Part shown: piece by piece, positions 1 to 5,025 of the stretch | How positions within the stretch are numbered: position 1 is the first letter of the stretch | How the letters are laid out: each line of letters begins with the position of its first letter | NCBI GenBank assembly: GCA_003660485.1 | Contig: QMUI01000092.1 | Coordinates: 1-5,025 of the forward strand | Length of the DNA stretch: 5,025 nucleotides | DNA from: Thermococci archaeon | Lineage (GTDB): Archaea; Methanobacteriota_B; Thermococci; Thermococcales; Thermococcaceae | Reading direction: 5' to 3' | Notes under the pieces: generated by a model | What the model was told of the DNA's origin: nothing | Seen by the model: the letters and a program-made list of their open reading frames with translations, nothing else | Database searches by the model: none | Translations under genes and position numbers: made by a program

Positions 1-82
1 AGCATCCTCCCCTAAATGTGAGCCTCGCGGTCTCAAATCCAATGCTCTTCAATATCTTCTCAACAACGTTCGCTAGCTCCAT
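1..82 (-). CDS. Unrecognised protein, N-terminal part only (runs off the window)
   Basis: I do not recognise this gene. Reading the minus strand from the ATG at 82-80 gives 27 codons without a stop, beginning MELANVVEKILKSIGFETAR and continuing LTFRGGC to the window edge. The start is supported by a strong TATA box (TTTATAAA, 106-113) centred about 27 nt upstream. That spacing fits a leaderless transcript, and no Shine-Dalgarno site is visible. The N-terminus looks like an amphipathic helix followed by a beta strand, typical of a small soluble alpha/beta protein, but no family can be named from 27 residues. It lies downstream of, and on the same strand as, the broken oxidoreductase, and has its own promoter. 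Confidence is moderate because only the start is visible. Confidence 0.55.
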   Translation of the reverse strand, partial: MELANVVEKILKSIGFETARLTFRGGC

Positions 83-105
83 CAATTGAATGTTTGACAA
101 AAAAG

Positions 106-113
106 TTTATAAA
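106..113 (-). promoter_or_regulatory. TATA box for the edge gene starting at 82
   Basis: The sequence TTTATAAA is a near-consensus archaeal TATA box. Its centre is about 27 nt upstream of the ATG at 82, so transcription should start within a few bases of the start codon (leaderless). It lies just beyond the end of the oxidoreductase pseudogene. Confidence 0.6.
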
Positions 114-145
114 GTTAGCATTTTGTTCCCCTATCAGCCCACCCG

Positions 146-1057
146 TTAGGGTTGGCATGAGTAGCCTCCTAAGCCCGTGTGAGTAATCAGCCACTCCTCT
201 ATCCCTTCGGCGACTCTCTTGTCCTCTCAAGTAATGGTTGCTCTTATATTCCTGGACCCGAGCCAAAGAATACTCCAGGCTCTTGAGTATCTCCTCATCC
301 GCACATGTTATCTCCTAATTGGATTTGTTGGAATTTGAACTAATAGCGAATGTCAAGTAGTCCGTTGGAACTGTAATTTGATCCTCGGTCTTAATTACAC
401 TCCCTTCAACGATCCTTGTCTTGGCAAAATTCTACTTCTCTAACACTTTCGTCTCCAATTATCCTCTCAGGGCGGTTACATGTTCAACAAATTTAATAAT
501 TCCTTATTAGTCAGCCTTCTAATTTCACCCTTTGCATAGCTATGCTCCAGTGATCTCCTGCGGGTTACTATAACTTCCCTTGCACCAAAAAGCTGAGCCT
601 GTTTAGTCATACCAACTGCCGCATACCCAGCTCCAACTACTATTTGATCTCAAAGTCCGGAAGCTCGCTCTCGGGTAGGTATCCTATTCTTGCCATCTTT
701 ATCTTAGCAAGGGCGCCTAAGACATCCATAAGTCCTGAAAAATCATGCCCAGGAGTCTTAAGGATTCTTGACCTCCATGCACCAGTAGCTATCAGGATCG
801 CCTCGAACTCGTTCATGAGCTTCTCCAGGGAGATGAACTTTTCAGCCCATTCATCACCCAGCTCTTTTCTCGATTTCCTTAGCGCTTCCTTATGAATCTT
901 ATTGGAACCCCCACTCCAGAATTCCAAAGGCAACTGTTCCTCCCGGCTCTGCATATACGTGAACTTCAAAAGCCTTACGCGCTAAATTACAAGCCTCTAA
1001 AGTCCAGCAGATCCTGCACCGATGATCGTGATCTTAAAAGGTTTAGTTTTCTCTCAT
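146..1057 (-). pseudogene. Decayed GltD-like FAD/NAD(P)-dependent oxidoreductase
   Basis: Joining short pieces from all three minus-strand frames gives one recognisable protein. It starts at ATG 1057 (MREN), then after a frame change reads KPFKITIIGAGSAGL, with the FAD-binding GxGxxG motif, up to a TAG at 997-999. The next pieces are ACNLARKAFEVHVYAEPGG, then FGILEW near 911-925, VPIRFIRK (about 885-908), and an open stretch at about 642-885 with FEAILIATGAW. The second dinucleotide-binding motif, IVVGAGYAAVGM, starts at 643. Further pieces are KFVEHVTAL, RIIGDESVREVEF, IKTEDQITVPTDYLTFAISS, GVFFGSGPGI and VAEGIEEWL. The order matches glutamate synthase small subunit-like and sulfide dehydrogenase-like flavoproteins, which pass electrons between NAD(P)H and FAD. 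At least eight frame changes and several stops make it non-functional. The remnant spans about 304 codons, close to a short member of the family. Its TATA box and ribosome binding site survive. Confidence 0.85.
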
Positions 1058-1069
1058 CCTAGGTACAGA

Positions 1070-1075
1070 ACCTCA
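1070..1075 (-). promoter_or_regulatory. Ribosome binding site of the oxidoreductase pseudogene
   Basis: On the minus strand TGAGGT lies 12 nt upstream of ATG 1057. It matches the purine-rich core of the archaeal Shine-Dalgarno sequence and fixes the original start of the decayed gene. Confidence 0.45.
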
Positions 1076-1115
1076 CATTTGCTACCCTTGTCATCTCACA
1101 TTGATACATCACCAA

Positions 1116-1125
1116 CTTTAAAAAC
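1116..1125 (-). promoter_or_regulatory. Probable TATA box of the oxidoreductase pseudogene
   Basis: The minus strand reads GTTTTTAAAG. It is about 63 nt upstream of the pseudogene ATG, so a transcript would begin near 1095 and carry a leader of about 38 nt containing the TGAGGT site. The rest of the 1058-1221 interval shows no gene. It also carries an AT-rich run at 1138-1154 and the forward TATA box of the next gene. Confidence 0.4.
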
Positions 1126-1191
1126 ATCCAAAGTCGGTTTTTGAAAATATTTTAGACAAAGGAGCACTTTTGCCCAGCCAAAACGGAACAC

Positions 1192-1198
1192 TTTAATA
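1192..1198 (+). promoter_or_regulatory. TATA box of the SDR gene
   Basis: TTTAATA is centred about 27 nt before ATG 1222, the spacing expected for a leaderless archaeal transcript. AGGAGA at 1198-1203 is too far (18 nt) to act as an ordinary Shine-Dalgarno for 1222. It would suit the ATG at 1212 better, but that ATG is in a frame with no family match. Confidence 0.45.
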
Positions 1199-1221
1199 GG
1201 AGAAAGCATTAATGAATACGT

Positions 1222-1911
1222 ATGAACGTCTTAATCACAGCATCATCAAGGGGAATAGGGTTTAACGTTGCAAGGGAGTTACTCAAAAGGGGACATTCCA
1301 TCGTGATATCCTCCAGCAACATAGATAACCTGAAAAAAGCTTATGAAAAACTTAGAGATTTTGGAAATGTTGAATACTTTAAGGCGGACCTCCTCGTTAA
1401 AGAGGATCTGAAAAGACTCGTAAAAAATGCCTGGGAGGCCCTTGGGAGTATTGATGCCTTAATATGGAATGCCCCAAACGTTAGGTGCGAGCCCTGCATG
1501 GTTCATGAAGCTAGGTACATGGACTGGGCAGAAGCTTCCCTGCTTCATCTTGCCTCCCCAGGATATCTAACAACGCTTTTAGTTCAGGCATGGCTCGAGA
1601 AGAAAATGAAAGGGGTAATAATTTATCTAAGCTCGGCTTCGGTCTTAGAACCAATGCCGCCCCTCTTGCTGGCGGATTCTGCGAGAGCAGGACTGATACA
1701 GCTAGCCAAAGGAATATCAAGATCATATGGTGGGAGGGGGATAAGGGCGTACACGGTGTTGCTGGGAAGCTTTGACACCCCTGGGGCAAGGGAAAACTTA
1801 GCAAAACTTGCCGAAGAGAGGGGCATTGATCCAGAAGAATTCTGGAGAAGAGAGGTCGTTGAAAGAACACCCCTTAAGAGAACCGGAGGTGGGAAGAGTT
1901 GGGTGCCCTAA
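1222..1911 (+). CDS. Short-chain dehydrogenase/reductase family protein, C-terminally frameshifted
   Basis: This is a Rossmann-fold protein of the SDR superfamily, whose members are mostly NAD(P)-dependent oxidoreductases of sugars, alcohols or acyl chains. The start MNVLITASSRGIGF puts the glycine-rich cofactor loop (TASSRGIG, residues 6-13) at the N-terminus, and an in-frame stop at 1213 rules out a longer start. Further signs are ADLL near 55-58, the NAG-like WNAPN at 82-86, and the strand ending in SSAS at 137-140 with the catalytic-serine position. The usual YxxxK active site is not present: residues 151 and 155, at the normal spacing after the serine, are Ala and Arg (ADSARAGL). The substrate therefore cannot be named, and the protein may be a divergent or non-catalytic SDR. 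The open frame ends at 229 residues with the aberrant tail GGKSWVP. The family-like end continues in another frame to 2000, and restoring one base would give 259 residues. It heads a unit with the membrane protein at 2000. Confidence 0.8.
   Translation: MNVLITASSRGIGFNVARELLKRGHSIVISSSNIDNLKKAYEKLRDFGNVEYFKADLLVKEDLKRLVKNAWEALGSIDALIWNAPNVRCEPCMVHEARYMDWAEASLLHLASPGYLTTLLVQAWLEKKMKGVIIYLSSASVLEPMPPLLLADSARAGLIQLAKGISRSYGGRGIRAYTVLLGSFDTPGARENLAKLAEERGIDPEEFWRREVVERTPLKRTGGGKSWVP
1885..1891 (+). promoter_or_regulatory. Shine-Dalgarno-like heptamer at the SDR frameshift
   Basis: GGAGGTG is a perfect match to the core of the anti-Shine-Dalgarno complement (AGGAGGTGAT) and sits exactly where the reading frame is lost. 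Seven nt later, TTG 1899 lies in the frame of the displaced C-terminal segment. The match may be chance, since GGxAGGTGG encodes the expected Gly-Arg-Trp. It could also promote internal initiation or ribosome slippage. Confidence 0.3.
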
Positions 1912-2000
1912 TTGACTTCCTTCTGAGCGAAAATGCCGAGTACATGCTCGGCTCAACGATAGTTTTTGACGGAGCAATGACGAGGGCGGTGAACCTGTGA
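1887..2000 (+). pseudogene. Displaced C-terminal segment of the SDR protein
   Basis: This frame reads RWEELGALIDFLLSENAEYM, then LGSTIVFDGAMTRAVNL and TGA at 1998-2000. That is the standard SDR C-terminus, in which a helix capped by a loss-of-charge loop leads to the GxxxxxDG strand. It continues directly from TPLKRTG (residues 216-222) of the upstream frame if one base is restored in GGAGGTGGG (1885-1893). The TGA overlaps the next gene's ATG as TGATG, which supports the idea that this was the gene's native end. The cause could be a true mutation, a sequencing error or recoding; the sequence cannot decide between them. Confidence 0.8.
1988..1992 (+). promoter_or_regulatory. Ribosome binding site for the membrane protein gene
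   Basis: GGTGA matches the archaeal Shine-Dalgarno core and lies 7 nt before ATG 2000. It favours that ATG over the GTG immediately upstream at 1997. The site is inside the end of the SDR reading frame, as expected for a translationally coupled pair. Confidence 0.5.
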
Positions 2001-2461
2001 TGTGGGAGAAAATTTTAAGGCCAAAGTTCCTAGCTAAGAAAGTCAAGGAAGACCCAAACAAGTTCAAATCGATGGGATTTCACGTTATTGAAGTTGTTGG
2101 AGAGGGTTATGAGCTTGAAAGTCTCGTTGAATATTTCATATACTCCACGTTTGGGAAGTACGTGTATATAGTGGAGCACGAAGGCAGGAAATTCCTAGCT
2201 AGAGGGGACAAGAAGATAGGAGAAATTGAGTACCTCGTCAAAGACGAGAAAGGTCTTATGAGGCTCATCCTCAAAGAAATTAAGAAGAGCACACGGGCCG
2301 CACTGTTCGGAATAACACTAGGGTTTGCCATGGCGGTTGGAGGGTTAGTTGGCATGTGGAAGCCCGAATTCTCCTTTATTGGAGTTATGTTGGGTGGAGT
2401 TCTTGGCTCAGCAATAATGAAGATCTTCGAATACTACATCATTGGCTACTGTAAGACTTGA
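2000..2461 (+). CDS. Small membrane protein with two C-terminal helices, function unknown
   Basis: I do not recognise a family. The 153-residue protein has a charged soluble N-terminal part of about 98 residues. It contains beta-rich stretches such as [16 protein letters not shown] (27-42) and [17 protein letters not shown] (53-69), and then two hydrophobic segments at about 100-119 and 124-148. The second is glycine-rich (LGGVLGSA), which suits close helix packing. The hairpin turn is the short KPEF. The basic patch KEIKKSTR before the first segment puts the N-terminal domain in the cytoplasm by the positive-inside rule. ATG 2000 is chosen because it overlaps the SDR stop (TGATG) and has GGTGA 7 nt upstream. 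It is probably cotranscribed with the SDR gene. Its 3' end overlaps the convergent moaC by 23 bp. It may be a membrane anchor or sensor, but nothing in the sequence proves a role. Confidence 0.75.
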   Translation: MWEKILRPKFLAKKVKEDPNKFKSMGFHVIEVVGEGYELESLVEYFIYSTFGKYVYIVEHEGRKFLARGDKKIGEIEYLVKDEKGLMRLILKEIKKSTRAALFGITLGFAMAVGGLVGMWKPEFSFIGVMLGGVLGSAIMKIFEYYIIGYCKT

Positions 2462-2915
2462 CCTTTTCAACAACCCTTACATCCTCAATCCTCGTGTAGG
2501 GGTATTGGCCCCTCTCATCTTTTTCTACAGCCTTCACCATGTCCCATATCGTTAGTAGTGCCACTGTAGCACCGGTCAAAGCCTCCATCTCAACGCCAGT
2601 CTTGTAGTAAGCCCTAACCTCGCATGTTACCTCAATGTAATCTTCGCCGAACTCGAAGGTTATGTCAACCCCGGTGAGGGGGATTGGATGGCAGAGGGGG
2701 ATTAGCTCTGGAGTCCTCTTTACGGCTAAAATTCCAGCTATCTGGGCTGCGGCGAGGACGTTCCCCTTTTCTATTTTCCCTTCCCTGATTAGCTTTACGG
2801 TTTCAGGCCTCAACCTTATCCTGCCCTTTGCTACTGCCCTTCTATAGACGACATCCTTGTGGCCTATCTCGACCATCTTTACACCTTTTTCATCGACGTG
2901 TGTTAGCCCCTTCAT
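2439..2915 (-). CDS. moaC: Cyclic pyranopterin monophosphate synthase (MoaC), molybdenum/tungsten cofactor synthesis
   Basis: MoaC converts the cyclic nucleotide made by MoaA from GTP (3',8-cyclo-7,8-dihydro-GTP) into cyclic pyranopterin monophosphate. This is the first committed pterin of the cofactor that carries tungsten in Thermococcales enzymes such as aldehyde:ferredoxin oxidoreductases. The 158-residue product is full length for the family. Landmarks are the N-terminal [12 protein letters not shown], the conserved [15 protein letters not shown] block with its active-site histidine, [20 protein letters not shown], and [12 protein letters not shown], which carries the conserved Asp and Lys. 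The open frame extends upstream to 3065. ATG 2915 is preferred because homologues begin with MxxLTHVDE-type sequence and a TATA box lies 25 nt upstream. The upstream extension would also run through the divergent gene's promoter and start. The 3' end overlaps the convergent membrane-protein gene. The gene acts alone here, with no other cofactor genes in view. Confidence 0.95.
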   Translation of the reverse strand: MKGLTHVDEKGVKMVEIGHKDVVYRRAVAKGRIRLRPETVKLIREGKIEKGNVLAAAQIAGILAVKRTPELIPLCHPIPLTGVDITFEFGEDYIEVTCEVRAYYKTGVEMEALTGATVALLTIWDMVKAVEKDERGQYPYTRIEDVRVVEKVKSYSSQ

Positions 2916-2935
2916 GTGCTGAAGATGGAAAAGGG

Positions 2936-2945
2936 GATAAATAAG
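2936..2945. promoter_or_regulatory. Shared TATA element between moaC and the ATPase operon
   Basis: GATAAATAAG reads CTTATTTATC on the minus strand. Its centre is about 25 nt from the moaC ATG at 2915, a leaderless spacing, with CAAA upstream as a possible BRE. It is about 33 nt from the ATPase ATG at 2974, which would give a leader of roughly 8 nt. It is the only good TATA-like element in the 58-bp divergent gap, so both genes may use it. Confidence 0.5.
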
Positions 2946-2973
2946 TTTGATGACGAATTGAAGGGAACGGAAA

Positions 2974-3876
2974 ATGTACCTTGGCAAGCTTATAAGCGTT
3001 AACGAATTCAGGGGAATAAAAAGGCTTGCAAGAGAAATAGAGTTTCCAAAGATAACCGTTCTCATAGGGAGGAATAACTCAGGAAAAACAGCCCTACTCG
3101 AGGCCCTCTTTATATTGACATCCCATGATAAAAGGGATTTTCTTAAGCCCCGTCAATCTGCACTTTCCGAATTTTTCCCTGTCGGATATTCCAAGTTGAT
3201 TTACTTCTACAGTGGAAAAGCCGAAATTTTAGGAATCATCAAGGATAAGGAAGTAAAAGTTAGTATATTCGAAGATAACCGAATAGAGCCACTATCCTTA
3301 GATAACCCACCCGAAACCCTTTATATAGATGCCCAGGGAATCCTACTCTCAGAATTGGGAAGATACCTTAGGGAAAAAGAGAATACCATAGTCAAGGAGG
3401 GTCTTCATGTCAAAGTAGCCAAAACGATAAGCAAGTGTGTTGACGAGGATTATACCGAGCTAGTTCTAAAGCAGGACGGTTGGTACGTGAGAAGAGAAGA
3501 CGCTCGCTACGTTAGGGTTGAAGACCTTGGAAGTGGAGCAAAGAAAGCAATAAAAATAATGCTTGCCGCAGAGTTGCTAAAACCCAAACTCATCCTATGG
3601 GATGATTTCGAAGTTGGTATGCATCCCTCCCTAATCAGAAAAACATTAGAATGGCTTACCCAAGGAGACTGGCAGGCCGTTATCTCAACTCATAGTATAG
3701 ATGTTCTCTATCATCTCGCGGATCTCAGTGAGGAGATTGAAGTTGACGGAAAGGTGCTCCTCTTGAGAAGAGAAAACGACGTTCTGTTACACAAAGAGAT
3801 AACATTCGATGACCTAGAGACTCTAATTGATTCGAATATGGATCCGAGATTGCTTGTAGCTCAACTAAAACTCTGA
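2974..3876 (+). CDS. OLD/RecF-like ABC-type ATPase (AAA family), first gene of a two-gene module
   Basis: This soluble ATPase of the RecF/SMC/OLD type has 300 residues. The N-terminal strand [12 protein letters not shown] leads to Walker [10 protein letters not shown] (G32-T39). An ABC signature-like [12 protein letters not shown] lies at 185-196. Walker B is [13 protein letters not shown] (206-218) and the H-loop is ISTHSID (H240). The usual DEPExxLHP is DDFEVGMHP here, so Asp stands where the catalytic Glu is expected. There is no long coiled coil between Walker A and the signature, and no C-terminal TOPRIM domain, so it is shorter than OLD nucleases. Proteins of this kind use ATP-driven dimerisation to control an attached or partner effector. 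The next gene starts 13 bp downstream with its own ribosome binding site, giving a clear operon. The start is supported by the family-like N-terminus and by promoter spacing. Function in defence or DNA processing is inferred from organisation only. Confidence 0.88.
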   Translation: MYLGKLISVNEFRGIKRLAREIEFPKITVLIGRNNSGKTALLEALFILTSHDKRDFLKPRQSALSEFFPVGYSKLIYFYSGKAEILGIIKDKEVKVSIFEDNRIEPLSLDNPPETLYIDAQGILLSELGRYLREKENTIVKEGLHVKVAKTISKCVDEDYTELVLKQDGWYVRREDARYVRVEDLGSGAKKAIKIMLAAELLKPKLILWDDFEVGMHPSLIRKTLEWLTQGDWQAVISTHSIDVLYHLADLSEEIEVDGKVLLLRRENDVLLHKEITFDDLETLIDSNMDPRLLVAQLKL

Positions 3877-3879
3877 GCA

Positions 3880-3884
3880 GGGAG
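3880..3884 (+). promoter_or_regulatory. Ribosome binding site of the second module gene
   Basis: GGGAG lies 5 nt before ATG 3890, in the 13-bp gap after the ATPase stop (3874-3876). It shows translation by internal initiation on a polycistronic message and decides the start. Confidence 0.6.
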
Positions 3885-3889
3885 AAGCA

Positions 3890-4489
3890 ATGAAAGTTAT
3901 TACAACGGAAACAGGCAAAGAGAAAATAGTTGCGATTGCATTAACTGGAGACGGCAGGACTGAGCTAAAAGTTCTTGAGGCAATAGCGCAAAGATATAAC
4001 GGAAAAGAAAGAGCAATGCTCTTCCCAAAATCGCCCCTGGGAGGTACCTCAAAGGGAACTAGCATTATTAAGACCGCTGAGTTAGTTGCTAAAATAACAG
4101 GGATTACCACAGTGCTCATCATGATAGACAGGGAACACGTCCAAGATATCGAAGGTCCTCTTAGAGAAACACTAAAAGACGCTGAAATAGGCCCAGGAAA
4201 TCCCATTATTGCAAGATCGAAAAACATGACAATATTGGTTGTTATCCTGGGGAAGAAAAAAGCTATCGAAGAAAACTTAGCAGAGTTAATAAACCTTGAA
4301 GCTGGAAAGCAAGTTGTAGATCCAAAGCTCCCAGTTAAAGAACTGAAATCTCAAATAAAGTATATTCTAAAAACGGAATTCGGAAAGCCCAAAAGCATAA
4401 AGAAGTTTCTTGAAAGGTGCAAAATGGAGAACATAGAGAGGGCATTCGATGGATTAGCTAGAGCACTAAAGCTCCTCGAAGATTTTTAA
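3890..4489 (+). CDS. Putative TOPRIM/DUF4276-like partner of the ATPase
   Basis: This 199-residue soluble protein has no secure family, but its layout resembles the small TOPRIM-type proteins (DUF4276/DUF3226 kind) found beside or fused to OLD-like ATPases. The strand [20 protein letters not shown] (13-32) has the place and form of the VEGxTE loop, with Asp21 where Glu is usual. [10 protein letters not shown] (75-84) resembles the DxD strand (D80, E82). [10 protein letters not shown] (111-120) would be a third core strand. The C-terminal helical part includes [14 protein letters not shown] (164-177) and ends [13 protein letters not shown], similar in style to the helical tail of DUF4276 proteins. 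TOPRIM enzymes bind metal through these acids to cut or join DNA or RNA. Here the acids are conservative variants, so nuclease activity is uncertain. It is cotranscribed with the ATPase (13-bp gap). Alternatively it may be a non-catalytic regulator. The fold assignment is an inference from motif order. Confidence 0.6.
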   Translation: MKVITTETGKEKIVAIALTGDGRTELKVLEAIAQRYNGKERAMLFPKSPLGGTSKGTSIIKTAELVAKITGITTVLIMIDREHVQDIEGPLRETLKDAEIGPGNPIIARSKNMTILVVILGKKKAIEENLAELINLEAGKQVVDPKLPVKELKSQIKYILKTEFGKPKSIKKFLERCKMENIERAFDGLARALKLLEDF

Positions 4490-4490
4490 A
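4483..4490 (+). promoter_or_regulatory. TATA box of tiaS inside the preceding gene
   Basis: TTTTTAAA includes the stop codon (TAA 4487-4489) of the preceding gene and is centred about 25 nt before the GTG start at 4512. The position predicts a leaderless tiaS transcript independent of the ATPase operon. Confidence 0.5.
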
Positions 4491-4511
4491 CCCTCTCTTC
4501 TCACACATCAC

Positions 4512-5025
4512 GTGCTCCTGCATATAGGTATTGACGATACAGATTCACCGAACGGGATGTGCACAACCTATCTTGGAGCGCTCCTCTACAGAGAGCTCTC
4601 GAGGTTAGGAGAGCCCTTAGATCTCCCCAGGCTTATCAGACTAAACCCTAACATTCCTTACAAGACGAGGGGAAATGGTGCCGTTGCCCTAACCTTCGAG
4701 ATTGAAGAGGAGTACATTGAAGAAGCAAAAACTCTCGTAATAGCGAAGGTTAAAGAGCTCGCCGATTTTTCTCATGAAAACACAAATCCTGGGATAGCCT
4801 TCCTTAAAGGTAAAGTGCCCCAGGAACTAACAGAATTCTCGTTAAGAGCATTGAGGGAGCACGTTACAATAGAGGAAGCAGAAAAAGTAGCAAAAAAAAT
4901 TGGAGCTGAAATAGTGAAGTTCAAGCTCGGCAGGGGAATAATTGGGGCCCTCGCAGCAATTGGCTACCCCCTTGAGAGATATACATATGAGCTCCTCGCA
5001 TACAGGGACCCCAGAAACAGGGTGA
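4512..5025 (+). CDS. tiaS: tRNA(Ile2) 2-agmatinylcytidine synthetase TiaS, N-terminal part
   Basis: TiaS joins agmatine to C2 of cytidine 34 in the CAU anticodon of tRNA-Ile2, using ATP, so that the tRNA reads AUA as isoleucine rather than AUG. It is archaea-specific and regarded as essential. From GTG 4512 the frame is open for 171 codons to the window edge, out of a usual length of roughly 420 residues. The N-terminus [19 protein letters not shown] (4-22), with its Asp-rich IDDTDS motif, is the hallmark of the kinase-like catalytic domain that activates C34. [17 protein letters not shown] (44-60) is the second conserved block. [10 protein letters not shown] (88-97) and [12 protein letters not shown] (140-151) follow, leading into the ferredoxin-like domain. 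No ATG lies at the right place: the GTG has a TATA box 25 nt upstream and the conserved motif starts three codons later. The C-terminal OB-fold and zinc ribbon are outside the window. Confidence 0.93.
   Translation, partial: MLLHIGIDDTDSPNGMCTTYLGALLYRELSRLGEPLDLPRLIRLNPNIPYKTRGNGAVALTFEIEEEYIEEAKTLVIAKVKELADFSHENTNPGIAFLKGKVPQELTEFSLRALREHVTIEEAEKVAKKIGAEIVKFKLGRGIIGALAAIGYPLERYTYELLAYRDPRNRV

Noticed and set aside
60..266. 68-codon minus-strand open frame
   Set aside because: It is a chance opening made of the C-terminal debris of the oxidoreductase pseudogene, and it runs through the TATA box and start of the edge gene.
640..969. 109-codon minus-strand open frame as an independent gene
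   Set aside because: Its body (642-885) is the middle of the flavoprotein, with FEAILIATGAW. The family sequence continues on both sides in other frames, so it is a pseudogene fragment.
1212..1222. ATG at 1212 as the start of a different protein
   Set aside because: Although closer to AGGAGA, its frame gives no family sequence, while ATG 1222 begins directly with the SDR cofactor-binding motif.
1511..1870. Antisense open frames within the SDR gene (and similar ones at 1798-2067, 2107-2355, 2662-2847 and 3865-4227)
   Set aside because: They are shadows of genuine coding regions on the other strand, with low-complexity composition and no motifs.
2916..3065. 50-residue N-terminal extension of MoaC
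   Set aside because: It would exceed the family length, cross the divergent gene's start and the TATA element, and has no MoaC-like residues.
1..5025. CRISPR arrays, insertion sequences, tRNA or rRNA genes, C/D-box guide RNAs
   Set aside because: I saw no regular repeats, terminal inverted repeats, transposase motifs or tRNA arms. A few TGATGA-like strings (for example near 2948) lack a matching downstream CTGA box at suitable spacing.

Overview
The window looks like chromosomal DNA of a hyperthermophilic euryarchaeon of the order Thermococcales, probably Pyrococcus. The evidence is lysine/glutamate/isoleucine-rich proteins, archaeal TATA boxes about 25-28 nt upstream of start codons (leaderless genes), GGTG-type Shine-Dalgarno sites, and an archaea-specific tiaS gene. 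The assignment rests on reading alone; no database search was possible.

Left part (1-1221). The first 82 bases hold the 5' end of an unrecognised minus-strand gene behind a clear TATA box. Positions 146-1057 (minus) are the wreck of a GltD-like FAD/NAD(P) oxidoreductase. Both nucleotide-binding motifs can still be read, but the frame is broken at eight or more places, while its promoter and ribosome binding site are preserved. A region of about 165 bp separates it from the divergent next gene.

Middle part (1222-2915). A short-chain dehydrogenase (SDR) family gene is open to 1911. Its normal C-terminus lies in another frame up to 2000, so one base is missing near 1885-1893. The stop of that displaced end overlaps (TGATG) the start of a small two-helix membrane protein (2000-2461). 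That gene runs convergently, by 23 bp, into moaC (2439-2915, minus), a molybdenum/tungsten cofactor gene.

Right part (2916-5025). Divergent from moaC, and probably sharing its TATA element, is a two-gene operon. It consists of a short OLD/RecF-like ABC ATPase (2974-3876) and, 13 bp later, a small protein resembling TOPRIM/DUF4276-type partners (3890-4489). OLD nucleases carry ATPase and TOPRIM on one chain and PARIS carries them on two, so this pair is the best candidate here for a defence-type or DNA-processing system. Both proteins have conservative changes at expected catalytic acids. The window ends inside tiaS (4512 onward, GTG start), an essential tRNA-Ile2 modification gene whose TATA box lies in the 3' end of the preceding gene.

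Overall, two housekeeping genes (moaC, tiaS) flank a compact ATPase module, and a neighbouring redox block is decaying: one gene is thoroughly broken and one has a single frameshift.
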